A DNA stretch of 64,000 nt from Latrodectus hesperus (Eukaryota; Arthropoda; Arachnida; Araneae; Theridiidae), in contig JAJQOW010000205.1 in the NCBI GenBank assembly GCA_037975125.1, forward strand, positions 1 through 64,000, written 5' to 3'. The notes beneath the pieces are model-generated. The model ran no database searches and was not told the origin of the DNA. It saw nothing but the letters and a program-made list of their open reading frames with translations. Below are positions 12,611 to 27,253 of the stretch, piece by piece. Each line of letters starts with the position of its first letter. Position 1 is the first letter of the stretch. The translations under genes and the position numbers were made by a program.

Positions 12611-15530
12611 TTTTAAGAATATTCTTACATATTATATTGAAAAATCTTTCCTAAAGAGCTCCCAAGCGAATCTTTTAATCTTCGCTTGAGAGGGCTCTGT
12701 GAAAACAAGGAAATAGAGAAATAAATTTCCTTAGTAATTAAATTTACATAAGAATATCCTTGTTTGCATAAAAACAATATTTCATTTAAATAAGAGTGAT
12801 AAACATACAGAATACATGATATATTCCCATGGGTTATACAAGTCAACTCCTAGAAGGCAATTAAATTTAAAACATGGCTATTTATAATTTTCTTTGTGTA
12901 TACAATTTTAAGAATATTCTTACATATTATATTGAAAAATCTTTCCTAGAGAGCTACCAAGCGAATCTTTTAATCATCGCATGAGAGGCCTCTGTGAAAA
13001 CAAGGAAATATAGAAATAAATTTCCTTAGTAATTAAACTTACATAAGAATATCCTTGTTTGCTTAAAAACAATATTTCATTTAAATAAGAGTGATAAACA
13101 TACAGAATATATTCCCATGTGTTATACAAGTCAACTCCTAAGAGGCAATTATATTTAAAACATGGCTATTTATAATTTTCTTTGTGTATACAATTTTAAG
13201 AATATTCTTACATATTATATTGAAAAATCTTTCCTAAAGAGCTCCCAAGCGAATCTTTTAAACTTCGCTTGAGAGGGCTCTGTGAAAACAAGGAAATATA
13301 GAAATAAATTTCCTTAGTAATTAAACTTACATAAGAATATCCTTGTTTGCTTAAAAACAATATTTCATTTAAATAAGAGTGATAAACATACAGAATACAT
13401 GATATATTCCCATGGGTTATACAAGTCAACTCCTAGAAGGCAATTAAATTTAAAACATGGCTATTTATAATTTTCTTTGTGTATACAATTTTAAGAATAT
13501 TCTTACATATTATATTGAAAAATCTTTCCTAGAGAGCTACCAAGCGAATCTTTTAATCTTCGCTTGAGAGGGCTCTGTGAAAACAAGGAAATAGAGAAAT
13601 AAATTTCCTTAGTAATTAAACTTACATAAGAATATCCTTGTTTGCTTAAAAACAATATTTCATTTAAATAAGAGTGATAAACATACAGAATACATGATAT
13701 ATTCCCATGGGTTATACAAGTCAACTCCTAGAAGGCAATTAAATTTAAAACATGGCTATTTATAATTTTCTTTGTGTATACAATTTTAAGAATATTCTTA
13801 CATATTATATTGAAAAATCTTTCCTAAAGAGCTCCCAAGCGAATCTTTTAATCTTCGCTTGAGAGGGCTCTGTGAAAACAAGGAAATAGAGAAATAAATT
13901 TCCATAGTAATTAAACTTACATAAGAATATCCTTGTTTGCTTAAAAACAATATTTCATTTAAATAAGAGTGATAAACATACAGAATATATTCCCATGTGT
14001 TATACAAGTCAACTCCTAAGAGGCAATTATATTTAAAACATGGCTATTTAAATTTTCTTTGTGTATACAATTTTAAGAATATTCTTACATATTATATTGA
14101 AAAATCTTTCCTAAAGAGCTCCCAAGCGAATCTTTTAATCTTCGCTTGAGAGGGCTCTGTGAAAACAAGGAAATAGAGAAATAAATTTCCTTAGTAATTA
14201 AATTTACATAAGAATATCCTTGTTTGCATAAAAACAATATTTCATTTAAATAAGAGTGATAAACATACAGAATACATGATATATTCCCATGGGTTATACA
14301 AGTCAACTCCTAGAAGGCAATTAAATTTAAAACATGGCTATTTATAATTTTCTTTGTGTATACAATTTTAAGAATATTCTTACATATTATATTGAAAAAT
14401 CTTTCCTAGAGAGCTACCAAGCGAATCTTTTAATCATCGCATGAGAGGCCTCTGTGAAAACAAGGAAATATAGAAATAAATTTCCTTAGTAATTAAACTT
14501 ACATAAGAATATCCTTGTTTGCTTAAAAACAATATTTCATTTAAAAAAGAGTGATAAACATACAGAATATATTCCCATGTGTTATACAAGTCAACTCCTA
14601 AGAGGCAATTATATTTAAAACATGGCTATTTATAATTTTCTTTGTGTATACAATTTTAAGAATATTCTTACATATTATATTGAAAAATCTTTCCTAAAGA
14701 GCTCCCAAGCGAATCTTTTAATCTTCGCTTGAGAGGGCTCTGTGAAAACAAGGAAATATAGAAATAAATTTCCTTAGTAATTAAACTTACATAAGAATAT
14801 CCTTGTTTGCTTAAAAACAATATTTCATTTAAATAAGAGTGATAAACATACAGAATACATGATATATTCCCATGGGTTATACAAGTCAACTCCTAGAAGG
14901 CAATTAAATTTAAAACATGGCTATTTATAATTTTCTTTGTGTATACAATTTTAAGAATATTCTTACATATTATATTGAAAAATCTTTCCTAAAGAGCTCC
15001 CAAGCGAATCTTTTAATCTTCGCTTGAGAGGGCTCTGTGAAAACAAGGAAATAGAGAAATAAATTTCCTTAGTAATTAAACTTACATAAGAATATCCTTG
15101 TTTGCTTAAAAACAATATTTCATTTAAATAAGAGTGATAAACATACAGAATACATAATATATTCCCATGGGTTATACAAGTCAACTCCTAGAAGGCAATT
15201 AAATTTAAAACATGGCTATTTATAATTTTCTTTGTGTATACAATTTTAAGAATATTCTTACATATTATATTGAAAAATCTTTCCTAGAGAGCTACCAAGC
15301 GAATCTTTTAATCATCGCATGAGAGGCCTCTGTGAAAACAAGGAAATATAGAAATAAATTTCCTTAGTAATTAAACTTACATAAGAATATCCTTGTTTGC
15401 TTAAAAACAATATTTCATTTAAAAAAGAGTGATAAACATACAGAACATATTCCCATGTGTTATACAAGTCAACTCCTAAGAGGCAATTGTATTTAAAACA
15501 TGGCTATTTAAATTTTCTTTGTGTATACAC
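12611..15530. repeat. Higher-order repeat: two 1460-bp pentamers
   Basis: The five-monomer unit starting at 12611 is repeated at 14071, and its first monomer appears again at 15531, each exactly 1460 bp apart. Equivalent monomers (13194/14654 and 13489/14949) also keep the 1460-bp spacing. Each unit starts with a type A variant carrying aaatttacataag and gcataaaaac, followed by a short type B monomer. The last two monomers of each unit are not perfectly matched in type, so the repeat has partly decayed or recombined. Confidence 0.75.
13489..15243. repeat. Satellite sub-block duplicated 5566 bp away (copy 1)
   Basis: Six monomers from 13489 have the same order of types and lengths (295, 287, 295, 288, 295, 295) as those from 19055. 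All six monomer starts are offset by exactly 5566 bp (13489/19055, 13784/19350, 14071/19637, 14366/19932, 14654/20220, 14949/20515). The correspondence stops at 15244/20810, where a short type B faces a full-length one. Confidence 0.75.
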
Positions 15531-18500
15531 TTTTAAGAATATTCTTACATATTATATTGAAAAATCTTTCCTAAAGAGCTCCCAAGCGAATCTTTTAATC
15601 TTCGCTTGAGAGGGCTCTGTGAAAACAAGGAAATAGAGAAATAAATTTCCTTAGTAATTAAATTTACATAAGAATATCCTTGTTTGCATAAAAACAATAT
15701 TTCATTTAAATAAGGGTGATAAACATACAGAATACATGATATATTCCCATGGGTTATACAAGTCAACTCCTAGAAGGCAATTAAATTTAAAACATGGCTA
15801 TTTATAATTTTCTTTGTGTATACAATTTTAAGAATATTCTTACATATTATATTGAAAAATCTTTCCTAGAGAGCTACCAAGCGAATCTTTTAATCATCGC
15901 ATGAGAGGCCTCTGTGAAAACAAGGAAATATAGAAATAAATTTCCTTAGTAATTAAACTTACATAAGAATATCCTTGTTTGCTTAAAAACAATATTTCAT
16001 TTAAATAAGAGTGATAAACATACAGAATACATGATATATTCCCACGGGTTATACAAGTCAACTCCTAGAAGACAATTAAATTTAAAACATGACTATTTAT
16101 AATTTTCTTTGTGTATACAATTTTAAGAATATTCTTACATATTATATTGAAAAATCTTTCCTAGAGAGCTACCAAGCGAATCTTTTAATCATCGCATGAG
16201 AGGCCTCTGTGAAAACAAGGAAATATAGAAATAAATTTTCTTAGTAATTAAACTTACATAAGAATATGCTTGTTTGCTTAAAAACAATATTTCATTTAAA
16301 TAAGAGTGATAAACATACAGAATACATGATATATTCCCATGGGTTATACAAGTCAACTCCTAGAAGGCAATTAAATTTAAAACATGGCTATTTATAATTT
16401 TCTTTCTGCATACAATTTTAAGAATATTCTTACATATTATATTGAAAAATCTTTCCTAGAGAGTTACCAAGCGAATCTTTTAATCATCGCATGAGAGGCC
16501 TCTGTGAAAACAAGGAAATATAGAAATAAATTTCCTTAGTAATTAAACTTACATAAGAATATCCTTGTTTGCTTAAAAACAATATTTCATTTAAATAAGA
16601 GTGATAAACATACAGAATACATGATATATTCCCATGGGTTATACAAGTCAACTCCTAGAAGGCAATTAAATTTAAAACATGGCTATTTATAATTTTCTTT
16701 GTGTATACAATTTTAAGAATATTCTTACATATTATATTGAAAAATCTTTCCTAGAGAGCTACCAAGCGAATCTTTTAATCATCGCATGAGAGGCTTCTGT
16801 GAAAACAAGGAAATATAGAAATAAATTTCCTTAGTAATTAAACTTACATAAGAATATCCTTGTTTGCTTAAAAACAATATTTCATTTAAAAAAGAGTGAT
16901 AAACATACAGAATATATTTCCATGTGTTATACAAGTCAACTCCTAAGAGGCAATTATATTTAAAACATGGCTATTTAAATTTTCTTTGTGTATACAATTT
17001 TAAGAATATTCTTACATATTATATTGAAAAATCTTTCCTAAAGAGCTCCCAAGCGAATCTTTTAATCTTCGCTTGAGAGGGCTCTCTGAAAACAAGGAAA
17101 TAGAGAAATAAATTTCCTTAGTAATTAAATTTACATAAGAATATCCTTGTTTGCTTAAAAACAATATTTGATTTAAATAAGAGTGATAAACATACAGAAT
17201 ACATAATATATTCCCATGGGTTATACAAGTCAACTCCTAGAAGGCAATTAAATTTAAAACATGGCTAATTATAATTTTCTTTGTGTATACAATTTTAAGA
17301 ATATTCTTACATATTATATTGAAAAATCTTTCCTAAAGAGCTCCCAAGCGAATCTTTTAATCTTCGCTTGAGAGGGCTCTGTGAAAACAAGGAAATATAG
17401 AAATAAATTTCGTTAGTAATTAAACTTACATAAGAATATCCTTGTTTGCATAAAAACAATATTTCATTTAAATAAGACTGATAAACAGACAGAATACATA
17501 ATATATTCCCATGGATTATACAAGTCAACTCCTAGGAGGTAATGATATTTAAAATATGGCTATTTATAATTATCTTTGTGTATACAGTTTTAAGAATATT
17601 CTTACATATTATATTAAAAACTCTTTCCTAGAGAGCTACCAAGCGAATCTTTTAATCATCGCATGAGAGGCCTCTGTGAAAACAAGGAAATATAGAAATA
17701 AATTTCCTTAGTAATTAAACTTACATAAGAATATCCTTGTTTGCTTAAATACAATATTCCATTTAAATAAGAGTGATAAACATACAGAATACATAATATA
17801 TTCCCATGGGTTATACAAGTCAACTCCTAGAAGGCAATTAAATTTAAAACATGGCTATTTATAATATTCTTTGTGTATACAATTTTAAGAATATTCTTAC
17901 ATATTATATTGAAAAATCTTTCCTAGAGAGTTACCAAGCGAATCTTTTAATCATCGCATGAGAGGCCTCTGTGAAAACAAGGAAATATAGAAATAAATTT
18001 CCTTAGTAATTAAACTTACATACGAATATCCTTGTTTGCTTAAAAACAATATTTCATTTAAATAAGAGTGATAAACATACAGAATACATGATATATTCCC
18101 ATGGGTTATACAAGTCAACTCCTAGAAGGCAATTAAATTTAAAACATGGCTATTTATAATTTTCTTTGTGTATACAATTTTAAGAATATTCTTACATATT
18201 ATATTGAAAAATCTTTCCTAGAGAGCTACCAAGCGAATCTTTTAATCATCGCATGAGAGGCCTCTGTGAAAACAAGGAAATATAGAAATAAATTTCCTTA
18301 GTAATTAAACTTACATAAGAATATCCTTGTTTGCTTAAAAACAATATTTCATTTAAAAAAGAGTGATAAACATACAGAATATATTCCCATGTGTTATACA
18401 AGTCAACTCCTAAGAGGCAATTATATTTAAAACATGGCTATTTAAATTTTCTTTGTGTATACAATTTTAAGAATATTCTTACATATTATATTGAAAAATC

Positions 18501-19054
18501 TTTCCTAAAGAGCTCCCAAGCGAATCTTTTAAACTTCGCTTGAGAGGGCTCTGTGAAAACAAGGATATAGAGAAATAAATTTCCTTAGTAATTAAATTTA
18601 CATAAGAATATCCTTGTTTGCATAAAAACAATATTTCATTTTAATAAGACTGATAAACATACAGAATACATAATATATTCCCATGGATTATACAAGTCAA
18701 CTCCTAGGAGGTAATGATATTTAAAATATGGCTATTTATAATTTTCTTTGTGTATACAATTTTAAGAATATTCTTACATATTATATTAAAAAATCTTTCC
18801 TAGAGAGCTACCAAGCGAATCTTTTAATCATCGCATGAGAGGCCTCTGTGAAAACAAGGAAATATAGAAATAAATTTCCTTAGTAATTAAACTTACATAA
18901 GAATATCCTTGTTTGCTTAAAAACAATATTTCATTTAAATAAGAGTGATAAACATACAGAATACATGATATATTCCCATGGGTTATACAAGTCAACTCCT
19001 AGAAGGCAATTAAATTTAAAACATGGCTATTTATAATTTTCTTTGTGTATACAA

Positions 19055-20809
19055 TTTTAAGAATATTCTTACATATTATATTGAAAAATCTTTCCTAAAG
19101 AGCTCCCAAGCGAATCTTTTAATCTTCGCTTGAGAGGGCTCTGTGAAAACAAGGAAATAGAGAAATAAATTTCCATAGTAATTAAACTTACATAAGAATA
19201 TCCTTGTTTGCTTAAAAACAATATTTCATTTAAATAAGAGTGATAAACATACAGAATACATGATATATTCCCATGGGTTATACAAGTCAACTCCTAGAAG
19301 GCAATTAAATTTAAAACATGGCTATTTATAATTTTCTTTGTGTATACAATTTTAAGAATATTCTTACATATTATATTGAAAAATCTTTCCTAAAGAGCTC
19401 CCAAGCGAATCTTTTAATCTTCGCTTGAGAGGGCTCTGTGAAAACAAGGAAATAGAGAAATAAATTTCAATAGTAATTAAACTTACATAAGAATATCCTT
19501 GTTTGCTTAAAAACAATATTTCATTTAAATAAGAGTGATAAACATACAGAATATATTCCCATGTGTTATACAAGTCAACTCCTAAGAGGCAATTATATTT
19601 AAAACATGGCTATTTAACTTTTCTTTGTGTATACAATTTTAAGAATATTCTTACATATTATATTGAAAAATCTTTCCTAAAGAGCTCCCAAGCGAATCTT
19701 TTAATCTTCGCTTGAGAGGGCTCTGTGAAAACAAGGAAATAGAGAAATAAATTTCCTTAGTAATTAAATTTACATAAGAATATCCTTGTTTGCATAAAAA
19801 CAATATTTCATTTAAATAAGAGTGATAAACATACAGAATACATGATATATTCCCATGGGTTATACAAGTCAACTCCTAGAAGGCAATTAAATTTAAAACA
19901 TGGCTATTTATAATTTTCTTTGTGTATACAATTTTAAGAATATTCTTACATATTATATTGAAAAATCTTTCCTAGAGAGCTACCAAGCGAATCTTTTAAT
20001 CATCGCATGAGAGGCCTCTGTGAAAACAAGGAAATATAGAAATAAATTTCCTTAGTAATTAAACTTACATAAGAATATCCTTGTTTGCTTAAAAACAATA
20101 TTTCATTTAAAAAAGAGTGATAAACATACAGAATATATTCCCATGTGTTATACAAGTCAACTCCTAAGAGGCAATTATATTTAAAACATGGCTATTTATA
20201 ATTTTCTTTGTGTATACAATTTTAAGAATATTCTTACATATTATATTGAAAAATCTTTCCTAAAGAGCTCCCAAGCGAATCTTTTAATCTTCGCTTGAGA
20301 GGGCTCTGTGAAAACAAGGAAATATAGAAATAAATTTCCTTAGTAATTAAACTTACATAAGAATATCCTTGTTTGCTTAAAAACAATATTTCATTTAAAT
20401 AAGAGTGATAAACATACAGAATACATGATATATTCCCATGGGTTATACAAGTCAACTCCTAGAAGGCAATTAAATTTAAAACATGGCTATTTATAATTTT
20501 CTTTGTGTATACAATTTTAAGAATATTCTTACATATTATATTGAAAAATCTTTCCTAAAGAGCTCCCAAGCGAATCTTTTAATCTTCGCTTGAGAGGGCT
20601 CTGTGAAAACAAGGAAATAGAGAAATAAATTTCCTTAGTAATTAAACTTACATAAGAATATCCTTGTTTGCTTAAAAACAATATTTCATTTAAATAAGAG
20701 TGATAAACATACAGAATACATAATATATTCCCATGGGTTATACAAGTCAACTCCTAGAAGGCAATTAAATTTAAAACATGGCTATTTATAATTTTCTTTG
20801 TGTATACAA
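19055..20809. repeat. Satellite sub-block duplicated 5566 bp away (copy 2)
   Basis: Second copy of the block at 13489-15243, with the same series of monomer types and lengths. The first monomer differs: here it is a clean type A, whereas in copy 1 it is an A/B hybrid. Confidence 0.75.
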
Positions 20810-23154
20810 TTTTAAGAATATTCTTACATATTATATTGAAAAATCTTTCCTAGAGAGCTACCAAGCGAATCTTTTAATCATCGCATGAGAGGCCTCTGTG
20901 AAAACAAGGAAATATAGAAATAAATTTCCTTAGTAATTAAACTTACATAAGAATATCCTTGTTTGCTTAAAAACAATATTTCATTTAAATAAGAGTGATA
21001 AACATACAGAATACATGATATATTCCCATGGGTTATACAAGTCAACTCCTAGAAGGCAATTAAATTTAAAACATGGCTATTTATAATTTTCTTTGTGTAT
21101 ACAATTTTAAGAATATTCTTACATATTATATTGAAAAATCTTTCCTAGAGAGCTACCAAGCGAATCTTTTAATCATCGCATGAGAGGCCTCTGTGAAAAC
21201 AAGGAAATATAGAAATAAATTTCCTTAGTAATTAAACTTACATAAGAATATCCTTGTTTGCTTAAAAACAATATTTCATTTAAAAAAGAGTGATAAACAT
21301 ACAGAATATATTCCCATGTGTTATACAAGTCAACTCCTAAGAGGCAATTATATTTAAAACATGGCTATTTAAATTTTCTTTGTGTATACAATTTTAAGAA
21401 TATTCTTACATATTATATTGAAAAATCTTTCCTAAAGAGCTCCCAAGCGAATCTTTTAATCTTCGCTTGAGAGGGCTCTGTGAAAACAAGGAAATATAGA
21501 AATAAATTTCCTTAGTAATTAAACTTACATAAGAATATCCTTGTTTGCTTAAAAACAATATTTCATTTAAATAAGAGTGATAAACATACAGAATACATAA
21601 TATATTCCCATGGGTTATACAAGTCAACTCCTAGAAGGCAATTAAATTTAAAACATGGCTATTTATAATTTTCTTTGTGTATACAATTTTAAGAATATTC
21701 TTACATATTATATTGAAAAATCTTTCCTAGAGAGCTACCAAGCGAATCTTTTAATCATCGCATGAGAGGCCTCTGTGAAAACAAGGAAATATAGAAATAA
21801 ATTTCCTTAGTAATTAAACTTACATAAGAATATCCTTGTTTGCTTAAAAACAATATTTCATTTAAATAAGAGTGATAAACATACAGAATACATGATATAT
21901 TCCCATGGGTTATACAAGTCAACTCCTAGAAGGCAATTAAATTTAAAACATGGCTATTTATAATTTTCTTTGTGTATACAATTTTAAGAATATTCTTACA
22001 TATTATATTGAAAAATCTTTCCTAGAGAGCTACCAAGCGAATCTTTTAATCATCGCATGAGAGGCCTCTGTGAAAACAAGGAAATATAGAAATAAATTTC
22101 CTTAGTAATTAAACTTACATAAGAATATCCTTGTTTGCTTAAAAACAATATTTCATTTAAATAAGAGTGATAAACATACAGAATACATATATATTCCCAT
22201 GTGTTATACAAGTCAACTCCTAAGAGGCAATTATATTTAAAACATGGCTATTTATAATTTTCTTTGTGTATACAATTTTAAGAATATTCTTACATATTAT
22301 ATTGAAAAATCTTTCCTAAAGAGCTCCCAAGCGAATCTTTTAATCTTCGCTTGAGAGGGCTCTGTGAAAACAAGGAAATATAGAAATAAATTTCCTTAGT
22401 AATTAAACTTACATAAGAATATCCTTGTTTGCTTAAAAACAATATTTCATTTAAATAAGAGTGATAAACATACAGAATACATAATATATTCCCATGGGTT
22501 ATACAAGTCAACTCCTAGAAGGCAATTAAATTTAAAACATGGCTATTTATAATTTTCTTTGTGTATACAATTTTAAGAATATTCTTACATATTATATTGA
22601 AAAATCTTTCCTAGAGAGCTACCAAGCGAATCTTTTAATCATCGCATGAGAGGCCTCTGTGAAAACAAGGAAATATAGAAATAAATTTCCTTAGTAATTA
22701 AACTTACATAAGAATATCCTTGTTTGCTTAAAAACAATATTTCATTTAAATAAGAGTGATAAACATACAGAATACATGATATATTCCCATGGGTTATACA
22801 AGTCAACTCCTAGAAGGCAATTAAATTTAAAACATGGCTATTTATAATTTTCTTTGTGTATACAATTTTAAGAATATTCTTACATATTATATTGAAAAAT
22901 CTTTCCTAGAGAGCTACCAAGCGAATCTTTTAATCATCGCATGAGAGGCCTCTGTGAAAACAAGGAAATATAGAAATAAATTTCCTTAGTAATTAAACTT
23001 ACATAAGAATATCCTTGTTTGCTTAAAAACAATATTTCATTTAAAAAAGAGTGATAAACATACAGAATACATATTCCCATGTGTTATACAAGTCAACTCC
23101 TAAGAGGCAATTATATTTAAAACATGGCTATTTAAATTTTCTTTGTGTATATAA

Positions 23155-25204
23155 TTTTAAGAATATTCTTACATATTATATTGAAAAATCTTTCCTAAAG
23201 AGCTCCCAAGCGAATCTTTTAATCTTCGCTTGAGAGGGCTCTGTGAAAACAAGGAAATATAGAAATAAATTTCCTTAGTAATTAAACTTACATAAGAATA
23301 TCCTTGTTTGCATAAAAACAATATTTCATTTAAATAAGACTGATAAACATACAGAATACATAATATATTCCCATGGATTATACAAGTCAACTCCTAGGAG
23401 GTAATGATATTTAAAATATGGCTATTTATAATTTTCTTTGTGTATACAATTTTAAGAATATTCTTACATATTATATTAAAAAATCTTTCCTAGAGAGCTA
23501 CCAAGCGAATCTTTTAATCATCGCATGAGAGGCCTCTGTGAAAACAAGGAAATATAGAAATAAATTTCCTTAGTAATTAAACTTACATAAGAATATCCTT
23601 GTTTGCTTAAAAACAATATTTCATTTAAATAAGAGTGATAAACATACAGAATACATGATATATTCCCATGGGTTATACAAGTCAACTCCTAGAAGGCAAT
23701 TAAATTTAAAACATGGCTATTTATAATTTTCTTTGTGTATACAATTTTAAGAATATTCTTACATATTATATTGAAAAATCTTTCCTAAAGAGCTCCCAAG
23801 CGAATCTTTTAATCTTCGCTTGAGAGGGCTCTGTGAAAACAAGGAAATAGAGAAATAAATTTCCTTAGTAATTAAACTTACATAAGAATATCCTTGTTTG
23901 CTTAAAAACAATATTTCATTTAAATAAGAGTGATAAACATACAGAATACATGATATATTCCCATGGGTTATACAAGTCAACTCCTAGAAGGCAATTAAAT
24001 TTAAAACATGGCTATTTATAATTTTCTTTGTGTATACAATTTTAAGAATATTCTTACATATTATATTGAAAAATCTTTCCTAGAGAGCTACCAAGCGAAT
24101 CTTTTAATCATCGCATGAGAGGCCTCTGTGAAAACAAGGAAATATAGAAATAAATTTCCTTAGTAATTAAACTTACATAAGAATATCCTTGTTTGCTTAA
24201 AAACAATATTTCATTTAAATAAGAGTGATAAACATACAGAATATATTCCCATGTGTTATACAAGTCAACTCCTAAGAGGCAATTATATTTAAAACATGGC
24301 TATTTAAATTTTCTTTGTGTATACAATTTTAAGAATATTCTTACATATTATATTGAAAAATCTTTCCTAAAGAGCTCCCAAGCGAATCTTTTAATCTTCG
24401 CTTGAGAGGGCTCTGTGAAAACAAGGAAATAGAGAAATAAATTTCCTTAGTAATTAAATTTACATAAGAATATCCTTGTTTGCATAAAAACAATATTTCA
24501 TTTAAATAAGAGTGATAAACATACAGAATACATGATATATTCCCATGGGTTATACAAGTCAACTCCTAGAAGGCAATTAAATTTAAAACATGGCTATTTA
24601 TAATTTTCTTTGTGTATACAATTTTAAGAATATTCTTACATATTATATTGAAAAATCTTTCCTAGAGAGCTACCAAGCGAATCTTTTAATCATCGCATGA
24701 GAGGCCTCTGTGAAAACAAGGAAATATAGAAATAAATTTCCTTAGTAATTAAACTTACATAAGAATATCCTTGTTTGCTTAAAAACAATATTTCATTTAA
24801 AAAAGAGTGATAAACATACAGAATATATTCCCATGTGTTATACAAGTCAACTCCTAAGAGGCAATTATATTTAAAACATGGCTATTTATAATTTTCTTTG
24901 TGTATACAATTTTAAGAATATTCTTACATATTATATTGAAAAATCTTTCCTAGAGAGCTACCAAGCGAATCTTTTAATCATCGCATGAGAGGCCTCTGTG
25001 AAAACAAGGAAATATAGAAATAAATTTCCTTAGTAATTAAACTTACATAAGAATATCCTTGTTTGCTTAAAAACAATATTTGATTTAAATAAGAGTGATA
25101 AACATACAGAATACATAATATATTCCCATGGGTTATACAAGTCAACTCCTAGGAGGCAATTATATTTAAAACATGGCTATTTATAATTTTGTTTGTGTAT
25201 ATAA
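23155..25204. repeat. 2050-bp seven-monomer higher-order repeat, copy 1
   Basis: Begins with a distinctive monomer ending catggattatac...aggaggtaatgatatttaaaatatgg. Then come B, A, short B, variant A, short B and B/A-hybrid monomers. The whole series recurs 2050 bp downstream: monomer starts 23155/25205, 23450/25500, 23745/25795, 24040/26090, 24327/26377 and 24622/26672. The seventh monomer here looks like the front of 26959 joined to the back of 27254, a natural signature of unequal crossing over. Confidence 0.8.
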
Positions 25205-27253
25205 TTTTAAGAATATTCTTACATATTATATTGAAAAATCTTTCCTAAAGAGCTCCCAAGCGAATCTTTTAATCTTCGCTTGAGAGGGCTCTGTGAAAAC
25301 AAGGAAATATAGAAATAAATTTCCTTAGTAATTAAACTTACATAAGAATATCCTTGTTTGCATAAAAACAATATTTCATTTAAATAAGACTGATAAACAT
25401 ACAGAATACATAATATATTCCCATGGATTATACAAGTCAACTCCTAGGAGGTAATGATATTTAAAATATGGCTATTTATAATTATCTTTGTGTATACAGT
25501 TTTAAGAATATTCTTACATATTATATTAAAAAATCTTTCCTAGAGAGCTACCAAGCGAATCTTTTAATCATCGCATGAGAGGCCTCTGTGAAAACAAGAA
25601 AATATAGAAATAAATTTCCTTAGTAATTAAACTTACATAAGAATATCCTTGTTTGCTTAAAAACAATATTTCATTTAAATAAGAGTGATAAACATGCAGA
25701 ATACATGATATATTCCCATGGGTTATACAAGTCAACTCCTAGAAGGCAATTAAATTTAAAACATGGCTATTTATAATTTTCTTTGTGTATACAATTTTAA
25801 GAATATTCTTACATATTATATTGAAAAATCTTTCCTAAAGAGCTCCCAAGCGAATCTTTTAATCTTCGCTTGAGAGGGCTCTGTGAAAACAAGGAAATAG
25901 AGAAATAAATTTCCTTAGTAATTAAACTTACATAAGAATATCCTTGTTTGCTTAAAAACAATATTTCATTTAAATAAGAGTGATAAACATACAGAATACA
26001 TGATATATTCCCATGGGTTATACAAGTCAACTCCTAGAAGGCAATTAAATTTAAAACATGGCTATTTATAATTTTCTTTGTGTATACAATTTTAAGAATA
26101 TTCTTACATATTATATTGAAAAATCTTTCCTAGAGAGCTACCAAGCGAATCTTTTAATCATCGCATGAGAGGCCTCTGTGAAAACAAGGAAATATAGAAA
26201 TAAATTTCCTTAGTAATTAAACTTACATAAGAATATCCTTGTTTGCTTAAAAACAATATTTCATTTAAAAAAGAGTGATAAACATACAGAATATATTCCC
26301 ATGTGTTATACAAGTCAACTCCTAAGAGGCAATTATATTTAAAACATGGCTATTTAAATTTTCTTTGTGTATACAATTTTAAGAATATTCTTACATATTA
26401 TATTGAAAAATCTTTCCTAAAGAGCTCCCAAGCGAATCTTTTAATCTTCGCTTGAGAGGGCTCTGTGAAAACAAGGAAATAGAGAAATAAATTTCCTTAG
26501 TAATTAAATTTACATAAGAATATCCTTGTTTGCATAAAAACAATATTTCATTTAAATAAGGGTGATAAACATACAGAATACATGATATATTCCCATGGGT
26601 TATACAAGTCAACTCCTAGAAGGCAATTAAATTTAAAACATGGCTATTTATAATTTTCTTTGTGTATACAATTTTAAGAATATTCTTACATATTATATTG
26701 AAAAATCTTTCCTAGAGAGCTACCAAGCGAATCTTTTAATCCTCGCATGAGAGCCCTCTGTGAAAACAAGGAAATATAGAAATAAATTTCCTTAGTAATT
26801 AAACTTACATAAGAATATCCTTGTTTGCTTAAAAACAATATTTCATTTAAAAAGAGTGATAAACATACAGAATATATTCCCATGTGTTATACAAGTCAAC
26901 TCCTAAGAGGCAATTATATTTAAAACATGGCTATTTATAATTTTCTTTGTGTATACAATTTTAAGAATATTCTTACATATTATATTGAAAAATCTTTCCT
27001 AGAGAGCTACCAAGCGAATCTTTTAATCATCGCATGAGAGGCCTCTGTGAAAACAAGGAAATATAGAAATAAATTTCCTTAGTAATTAAACTTACATAAG
27101 AATATCCTTGTTTGCTTAAAAACAATATTTCATTTAAATAAGAGTGATAAACATACAGAATACATGATATATTCCCATGGGTTATACAAGTCAACTCCTA
27201 GAAGGCAATTAAATTTAAAACATGGCTATTTATAATTTTCTTTGTGTATACAA
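25205..27253. repeat. 2050-bp seven-monomer higher-order repeat, copy 2
   Basis: Second copy of the unit at 23155-25204, one base shorter because of a missing A near 26851. It is followed by further monomers of the same distinctive class (27549, 27844), showing that the array's right end is richest in this type. Confidence 0.8.
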
